A stretch of DNA of 60,000 nt from Strigamia acuminata. Lineage: Eukaryota > Arthropoda > Chilopoda > Geophilomorpha > Linotaeniidae. The stretch covers positions 13,759,060 through 13,819,059 of the forward strand of contig OX442314.1 in NCBI GenBank assembly GCA_949358305.1, read 5' to 3'. Positions 14,081-29,935 of the stretch are shown here, piece by piece. Both the position numbers and the translations under genes were made by a program. The notes beneath the pieces were generated by a model, which saw nothing but the letters and a program-made list of their open reading frames with translations, was not told the DNA's origin and did no database searches. Every line of letters starts with the position of its first letter. The first letter of the stretch is position 1.

Positions 14081-14596
14081 ATGCAGAAAAAAAATATTAG
14101 GTGCATTCAAAGTTTCTCTTTTTACGTTTTATGGAGTTTCTACCAAAACAGCCAAAAAACATCAACAAAAACAATGCTGGAGTTGTTTTTGAAATGGTTT
14201 ATGTTAGCTTTTGGTTTTTACAGCCAAATTCAAATGGCTATCACGAAAGTTAGATCGAGAGATCAAACTTTCCAACCGCCATATTGCATCCAAGTCGTTT
14301 CAGCACAATTATGCGTTTACTCATGTTTTAAGAGGTGGATGCATCGCCTGAAACCAATATGGCGGTTGGAAAGTTTGATCCCTCGAACTAACTTGTACGA
14401 AACACATTCACAGTTAGGCCTACTGTTTTTAAACAAGCTTCATCCAAATCCCATGGTCGGTTTGCGAGAAACACACTTTAGGCCTCTTTATACAGGTCTA
14501 AAAACGAAACACATTCACAGTTATGCAAATTTTTCCCTACTGTTTTTAAATACCACAGAAACAGACATTTTAAATGCACTTATTATTTATTTTTAA
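14081..14596. repeat. dispersed repeat related to the 9.7 kb and 25.6 kb copies
   Basis: Shares 'ttaggtgcattcaaagtttct' with 9898-9918, and 'ggttggaaagtt(t/c)ga(t/c)ccctcga' with 25.55 kb. It contains the perfect-looking foldback at 14247-14394. It also contains two direct copies of a block beginning 'acgaaacacattcacagtta' (near 14398 and 14500), each followed by 'ctactgtttttaaa'. The 171-codon plus-strand reading frame that spans it is made of these repeat pieces and is not a credible gene. Confidence 0.65.
14247..14394. repeat. foldback (stem-loop) repeat
   Basis: Left arm 14247-14286 and right arm 14355-14394 are 40-base inverted copies with about three mismatches. They include 'caaactttccaaccgccat' against its inverse. 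Nested inverted words extend the stem: 'gcatcca' 14286-14292 with 'tggatgc' 14336-14342, and 'gtttcag' 14297-14303 with 'ctgaaac' 14348-14354. A transcript of either strand would form a long hairpin. It is most likely the core of a MITE. Confidence 0.85.
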
Positions 14597-15392
14597 ATTA
14601 AACAAAAATGGTGCATGTATTCGAGTCAGGTATAGATAGTTAAGAAGAAAAATCGCAGTCTAGTCTTGTCGTTGACTCGAAGCATCGAAAAGAACGACTT
14701 GCTTGTTCCGTCACAGTGCTAATAAGAGTCAGGGCCGCTCTTATCATCACTCGTGAGCTGAAAGCCAAATTCATCACTATGATAACACAAAGAAAGTGTT
14801 GTGAGAAGCATCCAGATTTGATTAGTCCTCATAATGAACCATGATTACAGCCATCGTGCGCCACGAAATTAAGACACGAGCAACCGAGGCAATTCCGACT
14901 TTTCATACTCTTATCACTTGCCAATACCACTTAGCACTCATAATATTTCTCTCTCACCCACAAAAAAAATATATAAATTCTTCATTTTTTTCTATCCATC
15001 CAGCTCGGCCAGGTGAAAATTACACGTGTCGCTCTAGGAAGCCTGACCATTAACCGCGGTGGAAATTACTCCTATTTCTTTGAAAAATAAAAAATAAAAA
15101 AATTTCACCGACTTGTGGCGATGATGACAGGTCGGACAAACCTCTCTTCTCCTTGACATCCTTATCACCATGGTTACGGATGATTATACACCCGCTTCCT
15201 CGCTCTTTCCCCCTCCTTTAAAATGAAAATATTCCTTTTTCAATATTTTCTTCGAAAAGATGATCTTGGCAGATAACGTTTTGCTGCTAGGGTGCAAACA
15301 ATAGACGAATCTCTTAATGAGACAGGAAATATGTTGTCAATATGATTCGCACTATTCGCTCTCCCATTTCATTTCATCAGGCATTAATATGC

Positions 15393-15431
15393 TATTTATA
15401 CCAGCCATGGAAACCCACATCTATATAAAAG
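15393..15431 (+). promoter_or_regulatory. possible core promoter: MEF2-like plus TATA box
   Basis: A CTATTTATA word (MEF2-like) at about 15393 is followed some 30 bases later by CTATATAAAAGGG, a strong TATA consensus in plus orientation. No initiator or coding exon could be tied to it, and TATA-like words are common in AT-rich DNA. This is inference only. Confidence 0.2.
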
Positions 15432-17584
15432 GGTTTAGAAGTGGGTATCACAGGAAGGGATCCTTAAATCCTTTTGTAAAAAAAAAATAAAATAAAATAG
15501 GGTGAGGGGAACATTTTTCAATATCACCCTCACATATGAGTGGGGTGGGAAGGGAAGAAGGGAAAGAGATTAAGGGAGTACAAGTACTTGTAAGCCCACG
15601 CTCGCTGCTCGGCATCCTCGATATTAATTGCTGGATGAGGGTGCAACTTGTCACATGATAGACAAGTGATTATCAGTTTCGGCATCAACATAAACGTCAA
15701 TTTTACACTGCGAGTTGTTAACCAAATTCCAGCTGTCTGTCGTGGAAAATAATAAAAATTGACGGTTATTAAAATCCCTCGCTTCATTTGTTCCGAAAAG
15801 GCGAGAAAGTGCAGCCAAGTTGCAGCGTAGTCGATATGCTGCTTGGCATTTTTGGGTGACGGAAGGGTTTTTGTTGATGGTCGTTTTCGTCGTTAATGAA
15901 CCAAGTGGAATGGCAAGCATCTCGTCGCACCCCCGTCGATGAGGCAACATTGTCACAAGAACATTTCTAATTTTCCCCAACTTATTTTTTCTCCCCCTCA
16001 TATTAGAAGGCACGTGGAATTCGTTCAATATCGAGCTGTTAGTTGATTGTATTGATTTCCCTCCCCCCTTCACTCACATTCCCTTCGCAAAACTGTACTG
16101 ACAATAATAATAAGAGTTTTATATTCGATTCTATGAGTGTTTTTCATCGTGTCTGGAATTTTTCATTGGCTAAGACACCTTCATTCTTACCATCACCCAC
16201 TCTGTCAAATTTGCCCAGCTCTGGCTTTTCTTTCCCTGAAAGAAGCGTGCATTAAGGGAGAGCGAGAGGGAGAAAGTAAAAATATTAGTCTCCTCTCTTG
16301 AATATCAATACCCTTATAAAATTGGCATCTTGTAGAAGAAAGAAAAAATTTAAAGTGTAATTTTTGTTTCACTTTTATTCGTGAAATGCTAAAAACCGAC
16401 ATTTGAAAGTCGAAAGAGCGCAATTACTTAATTATTTGCAACGCATCAACTTCCGCGACGGGTAAACGAGGGAGCAAGTCAAAATACGTGGCCCCTTTGT
16501 CAACTGTGCAATTAGTCATTGTCGTACACGCAGGCGACACATTTATAAATGTTGAGAACGTGCATTGCTTAGCCTAAATTGCGCCCATGGCACAAGGATG
16601 TTTGGTCAGTTTTGGCGACATTTGTGACTCCCGAACAAAGTACTTACTCCGCATAGCAATGCATTCACACACGTCCTCCCTCATCAAAATGCTCGTCAGG
16701 TGGCGGTCTTAATGCGAGAAGCAAATGCATTTCTTCCCCTCCCAACATCACGGATAGCATGACAACTGAATTGACTTCCATTCTGTTCTATTATACATAG
16801 TTTCCATTGACGGTGTTACCTTAGAGCGCCGGGGAGATTTCAGGGGTAGGAGAGAAAAGTCGGAACGTGCCCAACTAACTTGCGGGAGATCGTGTTACAT
16901 GGTCGCCGATGCAGTCTCACTTACCATTTGTGGTTTGTTATGCCCGTTTCATAAATAATGGAGAAACATGTTGAGTGATCGCAATCACAAAAGACCCTTC
17001 TCGGAAATGGTTTCCACAAACAACGCCCTTTTTTCCTTTCACAAACCCGACTCTGCAGTGTTTCGCATGACGGCCGAGATTGAATAGTGGAGTAATGAGG
17101 TGGCAGCAGGTGATTGACGACACCTGTCTCATCGACACCCATTTGACGATTCGTGCCACTCTTAAAGTTGCACCGGTTCATCTCTCCGACTAAATTCATT
17201 ACAGTAGTCACTAAATTAAGTTCCGTCAAAAATATATAGACATTTTTTTTATGAATAATTCTAAATTTAGAAATCAAGTTAGTGATTTCGTATTTGTACA
17301 ACAACAGAAACTGATACAACTTCCACTTGCGGATGCGGATTTTTGCTCTTATTATTCTTATTCAATTCTGGTGCATCCATGAAATGACGTAATCTATGGC
17401 TTTTTGCTTTAAACACTACTTGTACAGTATTTTGATGTTCCATTCAATTTCAAATTGTTAAAAACCATTTTAAAAAAAATTGAACGTTTCCTGATGCTGG
17501 AAAATCATTGTTGATGACGTCACTTCCGTTTCATAAAAAAAGGTGTAGTTCTACGTCAAAAATGTGTCTGCTTGTAGAATACAC

Positions 17585-17690
17585 AATACACAAACGTTGG
17601 TTTGTCCGGCCTCAGACCGAGGCCCCGCGCTTAGAGGGGCCTCGTACTTTCACCAAAAAGATTTTTTTGGGGGCCCCGCTAATAACAAAA
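17585..17690. repeat. GC-rich repeat-like patch
   Basis: A short segment with 'ggccccgcgcttagaggggcc' style sequence and a later 'gggggccccgc', unlike its AT-rich surroundings. The alternating gggg/cccc words resemble those in many hAT-type non-autonomous elements. Ends and target duplication could not be defined. Confidence 0.3.
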
Positions 17691-20581
17691 CACTCAGAAG
17701 TGAAACTTCACATCGTTAAAAGTACCGACTGAAAATCGAAATTTTGTTATTTTATAATTTTGCATTTTGAACTATCAGCAAATATTTTCGCGTTCCAGCT
17801 TCACCGAGCACTTACAACGCCGATTTTATTCTCGATGACGTCATCATTGCTCATTATTGAATTTCGACTTAAGTCTCTTCTCACGTTTTCTCATAGTCAT
17901 TCACCTCACTTTCCCCCCGAAAATTACAATAACAAAGCGTACAACTAACAGAACGCTTCAAAACTTTTATACTTATTTATCTACAAATTATAAATTACAA
18001 TAATAATGATAACCTCACATCATACAAGAGCAATTAATTTCCAGAACGGCATCAATATCAATGCTTTCAATTACAGCAGCTTCTTCTCACTCGTATTTGC
18101 TCTCGAGATGTTTCTCCAATCAATAAGCCATTCCCCACCAGTCGCCACCACCACCACCTCCATCCTTTAGACCACTATTTCCCTCTGGCGACCACACGTG
18201 AAACTAGCTTCATCTGATTTACATATGCGCCACATGCATTATAACTTCTCATTTGCCTTCGACTAATTTCCTCTCTCTTCACCGCCTTTAGCAAGTTGCG
18301 AGTGCATCTTTTAATGAATATCGTAATGAACGCGAGACTCGAGTTACCTAAATTTACAACAGTCCCACACATACAATTTCATTTCATCATTTTCTCACGC
18401 AAAACACTCGCAGCCATTCAAATTAACATAACCCATCTCGCTGCAACCAGTTTGTCATCTATTTTTAAAATATTCCGTAAAGTTCAATAATTCCTATGAC
18501 GAAACAACCAAATACGAGAAACATGCCCGCTTGATGCTTTTTTTATTCTCTTTCTTTTATTCTTTCTTCTCAACACAAATCTTGTACATAGCACACATTG
18601 CGCACAATATTGGAAAAATTCTCTCGTGCATTCTCATATACAAGTGGAAGTCATAACCTCGTGATGTGCGCGCTCGAGTCGTGAGTGAGGCTTCCGTAAA
18701 AATGCGCGTGGGTGGAACGACGAGGTGAAAATGATTAGACGCGCATGCCGATCCATCCCGATCCATCTCTGCCAAAAAGTTAATTAAGTTGACTCCGAGT
18801 CCCATCCATCATTGAACGGACGTCTGACGTTGACCGACTGTTGAAGTGCGATCTAATCAATCCATCAAACATAAGGTACAACAACCGGCATTGTAGCATC
18901 GGCTCAACCCTTACGACATCCGCAAACATATCAATTACCCTCACCGTCGCCATTCAAAACAATTCTCTCAGTTTTATGCAATATGCTAATTTCTCTTTTA
19001 TCATTTTCAAAGAAAAGGAAAATTTACAACTACATTTTTCTTATCTTTTTACACGTATTACGCTGCCACATGCTAGCTATCATTACTCCAACGCTGCAAT
19101 TCAACCAGTTGCTTCATCTGCGTTTCCAACGTCCCTTTCTTTCCTTTTCTTTTTTATTTTTTTTAAAAAAAAAAATAATTCAATTCCCAACAAATTATTT
19201 TAAACATGAAAGCCATTAATTTGATTGGAACTTTTTATACAGTTAAAGGAAGATTTAGTGGATAGATTACAAAGCTAAGGCGATTAAAAGGTATACAATA
19301 AAAGTGCACGTTTTACAAATTGGAGGCGTCAGACAAGCTGATAAGCCGTCTAAAACCCCGCCTTTAAATCCATGCAATTCGGCACTCTATACTTTATCTT
19401 CAATTGCCATCTAGCTGATGATTGCCAATCATCGAATTTTATTTATTTATAATAAATTTATTTTAAAAATCTACTCCGTGCTGGCTTCTAGACACTATCA
19501 AATGTTCTTCCACTTTTTATTCATTGATCATTGAAAAAGGCTATTAAAAACATAATTTCGTAAAACTTAATTGCAATCTTTTGTAAGCAAACTAAAAGCA
19601 AAGCAGTGAATATTTAATTCGAGGCATCAGACAGCGACTATGTCAATTTCTGAAAGACTAATTTCAAAAAGAAAATGCGTGCATCAAAATGACAAAGCCA
19701 AATGACAAAAAAATCTTCCTTAAAAAAATAAAAAAAAAAAGTAGATGAAATTGAAGTGCAGCGAACATAATCAAAATAGCAAAGTACTTTACAAAATCCC
19801 CCCTCCCCAGCTCCCTCTACTTTATATTAAAAAAAATACACAATCATTACGAAAATAATTGCAATCTCGATCTAAATTAGGCCTACAAGAAAAACTTTCT
19901 TTTAAAAAAATTAATTTCACCCAAACATCGAAAACTCAATAAGAAAAAACTCATCGAGTAACCATTTTTTCTCCCACTAACTCAAAGCCACATTCGAACT
20001 TTTTGCGGGTTCTCCACTTAAGAGAGTAACAAAACCCTTTCAATTGCACGTGGGCCACACAAGACGAAATATTGTTCTAATTGGCATAAAAAACGTGTCT
20101 CATTTGAATACGAAAGCTTTCGCCCTCCGCTTTATCACGAGGTCCGATCAATGCAAAGCCATTAGGATAGGCACAGTGTGTGACAATGATGGGGAAGACG
20201 AGGAATAACTTTTGTTCATTTCTGGTTCATTCTCTAGCAACCATAGTTGACGAATGTTATCTGCTTCCATCAGCACAGTGAAAGCCCCACACTGAGAGAA
20301 AAGTATATAAAAAAAGGTAGGCAAGCGAAAAGAAGAAGTGGATTAAGGTTTCACCCCTCCCGATGATAAAAGAGAAAATATTAATGGACAGATGGTTTAA
20401 GTGTTGGCATTGAGTACTTTTTTCTTTGCTTAACTTCTTTTGATCGTTCCTCCCACGAGTGGCTTTAAGTTACAACGACCGCTATTACGTTCCACCAAAT
20501 TTTATTAATTCAATGTTATCATTTCTGCATAATAAAAGTTTAAAAAATTAAGCGAATGCAATTTGAAACGATTAAATACGT

Positions 20582-21030
20582 CTCTGGAAAATACCATATT
20601 TTCCAGAGTAAGAGCCGCGACTTTTATTCAAAACGGGCATCCTGAGCCGAGGCTCTTAATCGAGGGTGGCTCTTGTTACAATTGTTTATCATATTTTGAT
20701 TGAGATTTCAATTTTTCCATTGAAATTTCACTTTTTTCCATTGAAATTTCACTTTTTTCCATTGAAATTTCACTTTTTTCCATTGAAATTCCCATTTTTT
20801 GTATCGAAATTTTACTTTTTTCATTAAAATTTTATTTTTCTCAGTGAAATTTTATTTTTCTCAGTGAAATTTTATTTTTCTCAGTGAAATTTTAATTTTT
20901 TCCATTGAAATTTCACTTTAGGCTACTATTCGAGGGCGGCTCTTATTTCAAACCGCCTCTCTGAGGCGCGGCTACTATTCGAGGGCGGCTACAAAACGAG
21001 GGCGACTCTTAATCGAGAAAATACGACACA
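20582..21030. mobile_element. MITE-like element with imperfect terminal inverted repeats
   Basis: The left end reads about ATATTTTCCAGAGTAAGAGC, and the right end, inverted, reads GTATTTTCTCGATTAAGAGT. The flanks carry several copies of 'cgagggcggct' and its variants ('ggctactattcgagggcgg' twice near 20925-20990). A perfect 11-bp palindrome lies at the left edge (20582-20606). The centre is a minisatellite. No transposase frame is present. Exact ends and target duplication are uncertain. Confidence 0.6.
20706..20922. repeat. minisatellite of two unit types
   Basis: About ten tandem units of 20-25 bases. The outer units read 'ccattgaaatttcacttttt'; the inner block of three reads 'tcagtgaaattttatttttc'. 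One transitional unit ('tatcgaaattttac') lies between the types. Confidence 0.9.
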
Positions 21031-23885
21031 TCTTTTTACAAAGTTGAGTCCTGCTTACATTATTGTAGATGGATGATCCGAATTGTAGCAAAAAAACAAA
21101 AAAAAAACAATAAACCGTTCGTATTTGTCATTCCAAGCTCATATCTGATCGCTGTGTATGATTAGAATGTTAACTCTCCTTTATCCGTTTATGGACTCGT
21201 AATATTGTTGTACAAGTAAACAAACAGTAAATTTCCACAATAAACTAAAACCCAAACTTCTAGTCTTCTCCCATCATTAATTCAAGCATATTTTTTTTTC
21301 CTTATTTCATTTTCAATCTAAAATTTTCAGTTGCGTGAGTGAGGTGATGGGATTTTTAACGCATGTGCAGTATTAGTTTCGTGCGGTTCATTTTCTCCAA
21401 TACAACAAACTGCAAAGAAGTGGTTGTTGACGTGTACACACGACACATCAATAATGAATAATGTTGTTAAAGTAAAAGTTGGAACTTGGGGCCTTTTTCC
21501 TGTCAATGAAAGCCTGTCACTAAGGTAATTAGCAAGCAAGGGATAAAAATACCCTCCTACTCCCATTGTATTTTATCCACCCACCAGACTGAGAAATCTG
21601 TCAGAAACCCAGATGACGACTCACTTTAAACTCCCCATAGGCCATTGCTACCGAAAAAGACCGACACGTCATCCTAACTGAGGGTTTGCGCTTCTATTCA
21701 ACGCAACTTATTAGTGTGTCACGTCAAGCTGATTTGCATACATCACTAAATCTCCCCACCCCCATGACCGATGCCGATAGAAGCTTTAACTCCCCACATC
21801 ATCTTGGTTAATAGGTATGAAGTCTCCCCTATTCATCATCAAACGGGTCTAACGCAAGGCCTTATTACACACTGATTGACACTTTAATTCTAAATCAGTT
21901 ACCGCCACACAAAGAAAGCGATTATAACCCCTTTTCGTGCTTCAAGTGTCAAGAAAGCATGAGTCAACCCGAAATCACTTAAGTGTTGATTTCTAGGACT
22001 CCTTCAAATGAAAGCAGTTTGAAAGGCATTCACGACATTTTAATTTCATGCATATACTTAAACACGTACTTGGTGAATGTGGTTCTTTAAGTGCTGGGTA
22101 GTGTTTTCGCTGGATGTCAACGATTTCAATTTACAAACTGGAAACGGAAATTAAAAAGCCATTAAAGCCCAAAACTTTACACAAATAATTTTGCATTAGT
22201 AGTTAATAATTTAAAAGTAATTTCAATTAATGAAATCACCAGAATTTTATCGCGTTAAATGAAAATAGGACATTCAAAATAACCTAATTGGACGTACTAT
22301 CTTTCTAAAACCAATTTTACTGTTACAACACTGTACATCACAAATTCACAAACTTTGTAAACATGATTTTCATTATTCCAAACTTTTAGACATTAGACGC
22401 TTTCATGAATTCGTTTCAACTTGTTTACATTTACATTTATACTGGTGTAAAAAATGTAAACATGTTTAAATGACTTTAAGAATATGCCTAATTTTTAACT
22501 TGCAGTTGTTAATGTTTTGTTGTTTAAATGTTGTGTGCATGCCCACTGCGATGGAAAACAGACTAAATCGGCCGCCATCTTTCAGGTTATAGATTGAAAT
22601 AAGCAGTTTTAAAAGCAGTTTCAATATGTTGTTTAGATTGCTTTTGAGTCTAAATTGCATTATGCATGCACCTACTGCGGTAGCTTTTTATTCATGTCCA
22701 CATTTCAATATATATACAATATATATTTCGAACAGGGGCATCATTACTCAATCATTAGCTCAATCTATGGAGCAAAAGTAAGTCTCTTTTCAGCATCTCT
22801 GCAATGCCAAATCCACTTTAAGCATTGATGCACTCACAACAAATTGGATTATTCCACACTTTTCGGATTGACCGTTAATACGCCAAAAATATTTAGTTTG
22901 CTAGTCTCTCTTATCCATGCATTTTTAAAGTCTTGTCACTGTCCCCACAGTGTCCAGTCTTATTTGCCCATTGGTGTATCATTGCTCGTATCAAAAACCA
23001 TATTAGATTATTTTAGAATTGCATTTTGCACCTTTAAAAAAAGATGGCCTTACGGTTAATTTCAATAGAGATGAATGTTTTGTCTATTGATTTCACCTGC
23101 CTGGCATTCAATGTAAATTCTTACCCCATTAAATTCAATCAATACTGTGCAAAATCTGTGCAGAGTCAATAGTTTCATCAATATTTGGGATTACTTCTTT
23201 ACAAACTTGCTTTTTTTAAAAGAAACAAAAGAAGAAAAAAAAAATCCAATTAATATTTTTCGAGTCCAAATAAACCTATAAAACTGCAATTTATTTCCTT
23301 AGAGGTCAACACCACCCGGGAGTTAAAATCACTTTCAGCTGCCTCCTTTTTTAATTCTCTCTTCAAGCGTAATCCATCGTTGTAATTGAACAAACCATCC
23401 ATCATTGGCCACCAGCCATAGGATAAAGGGCAGTTGACAGCTCGTGTTCATCGAAAAACGTTCAACGTTTGATGAACGAAAGAATAAATTATTTGCCAAA
23501 GAATAGAAATAAAAACAAAAACTCCAAATGTCAATTCGCGCACATTTCGCAGCACATCAGTCGATTGCATGCCGTGACAACAACGGGGTATACGTGCGCA
23601 CACTCCAATGTACACAACCCTTATTAAGTGGTCACCTTTCTGCTTTATAAGTCAATCATCCAATCGATACGGCTTAGAATAACAGCAGCCACAGAAAAAG
23701 AGAAAAAAAAAATAACGTGATGTATTAATAAACAGAAAAAGTTGGTGTCAACTATTTGACGCCTCCCGCATATAAATTTCATAAATTATAATCTTTTTCT
23801 GCTCTACTTTGATAAGAGAAATTTTTGATAACTTTATTACCACAGGTGACAACTCCTCAACGATTTTTATTTCCTCATTTTATAG
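21031..23885. other. gene-free stretch upstream of the TMEM229B-like gene
   Basis: No recognisable exon. A 'tgtttacattt...aaatgtaaaca' hairpin lies at about 22420-22465. The 5' untranslated exon and promoter of the downstream gene probably lie here, because a good splice acceptor (pyrimidine run ending TATAG at 23885) precedes its start codon by 36 bases. Confidence 0.45.
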
Positions 23886-28612
<4,727 letters not shown>

Positions 28613-29830
28613 CCAACAAAAAAAAAATTGAATATTAATCATATAAAAATAAAAATAAAAATTCTCCACATTAAAAAAAATAAATTAAATTAAACCAGAA
28701 TTAAACTCATAAATAACCTCCGTATCGACCTTGCAACCCTTTCTTTCCGTCTTAGCAGCAGACAAGAATAAACATTGTATCAAAGCGCCGGTGTTATTCC
28801 CCAAGCAGAATAAGGCATTACGTGTATATATCTTTTTTTTCTATATTCTATAATGTAAATTAATTTTTCAACCTTGGAAAAATCCTTTTTTTTAATGTTT
28901 TGCGATCACACCACCTCGTAATGAATTTTAATGACACCACACCAGAGGTTTGGAAAGAAGACTCGCCTCCGACGTGTGCAGTAAAGACCAATCAGCGGAC
29001 AATTACGTTCACCGCTCGTTAATATGCATTGGCCGTTCCTTCGGGATGTCTACTCTTAATCACACACACAAACTTCCACGTACGTGACAAAGACGAATGC
29101 AGCGCCAGCTAAAGTTCCACCGGACCGTGTTTGAATATTGTGATATCTTTCGAGGTCCTCGTGGGCGCATTTTATCATTAAACTCGATATTTTTTCCGCT
29201 TAACCCGTCCCATTTAACCCCGAACAATTTTAAAATGTTTCTCCCTAATGACATTGTAAACAAGATTAGATCAATCAATTCCCTTCCCGAGCGGAAGTGC
29301 CTCTCCATCCATCATTTCAAGTGGACATCGGATGACCACAGCCAGATAAGAATCGTGCACCACCTCGATGCAGCCCTCTTTAATTAAGGTGTGTAAAATG
29401 ACATAGTGAGCCTCGTCGGAGACTGATAAGGCCTCATTTTCTGATAACATGGCCCTGTGATAGTACAATGTCTGCCCAATATCATTAACTAACTCATATG
29501 TAGTTGATTTATTTTTTATTTTCACTTCTTTATGCATGAGGACGAGTGAGAATGCCAGTCAAACACTTCCATTTCCAAGATTGCATTACTAAATGTTGTT
29601 GTACTGTGAAATACAGCAATAAATCCGTTTAAATCGACTTTTCAACCAAATTATACCGTCCAAGCCTTACAAAAAGGGTACTTGGCCCTCTAGTGGACAA
29701 TTACGCCTTTACAAAAACCTAATTTAGGCTTAACTTACTGTAAATACTCTTAACAAAACGCGGGATTCCATTAGTCTGAATTGAAAAACGACTAAATTCA
29801 ATATCTAAATTAAATAAATGTCTAAATTTA
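28613..29830. other. 3' flank of the TMEM229B-like gene, no gene recognised
   Basis: The first 50 bases are the likely 3' UTR with AATAAA repeats. A GC-richer block at 28.95-29.40 kb contains a minus-strand 88-codon frame (ATG at 29537) with mixed composition but no recognisable family. I treat it as possible conserved non-coding sequence. Confidence 0.45.
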
Positions 29831-29935
29831 TCAAAAATGCTAAAAAAAATTGAGAGGAAAATCTGGATTTTGTAATTAGAACACCCATGTTCTACAAATT
29901 TACGGTATGCATTAATGTCAATTTTGCAATAATTT
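29831..29935. repeat. dispersed repeat, copy 2 (first copy near 8.6 kb)
   Basis: Matches 8584-8680 in the order 'attttgtaattagaacaccc', 'gttcta', 'tttacggtatgca'. To its left, 'tactgtaaata' near 29738 roughly inverts the right-hand 'tttacggta', again suggesting short terminal inverted repeats. Confidence 0.6.

Larger units (their letters stand above)
14597..20581. other. gene-free stretch
   Basis: No recognisable exon. Several reading frames of 120-140 codons (minus strand near 15.65-16.07 kb and 16.92-17.32 kb, plus strand near 18.84-19.20 kb) have no recognisable family and mixed composition, and I do not call them genes. GC-richer islands around 16.4-17.2 kb could be conserved non-coding sequence. 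Confidence 0.45.

Noticed and set aside
14081-14596. 171-codon plus-strand reading frame
   Set aside because: It is assembled from dispersed and inverted repeat pieces, including both arms of the foldback, and has no protein-like features.
15651-16073. 140-codon minus-strand reading frame
   Set aside because: No family resemblance, mixed codon use and overlap with other equally poor frames. It is best read as chance in a GC-richer patch.
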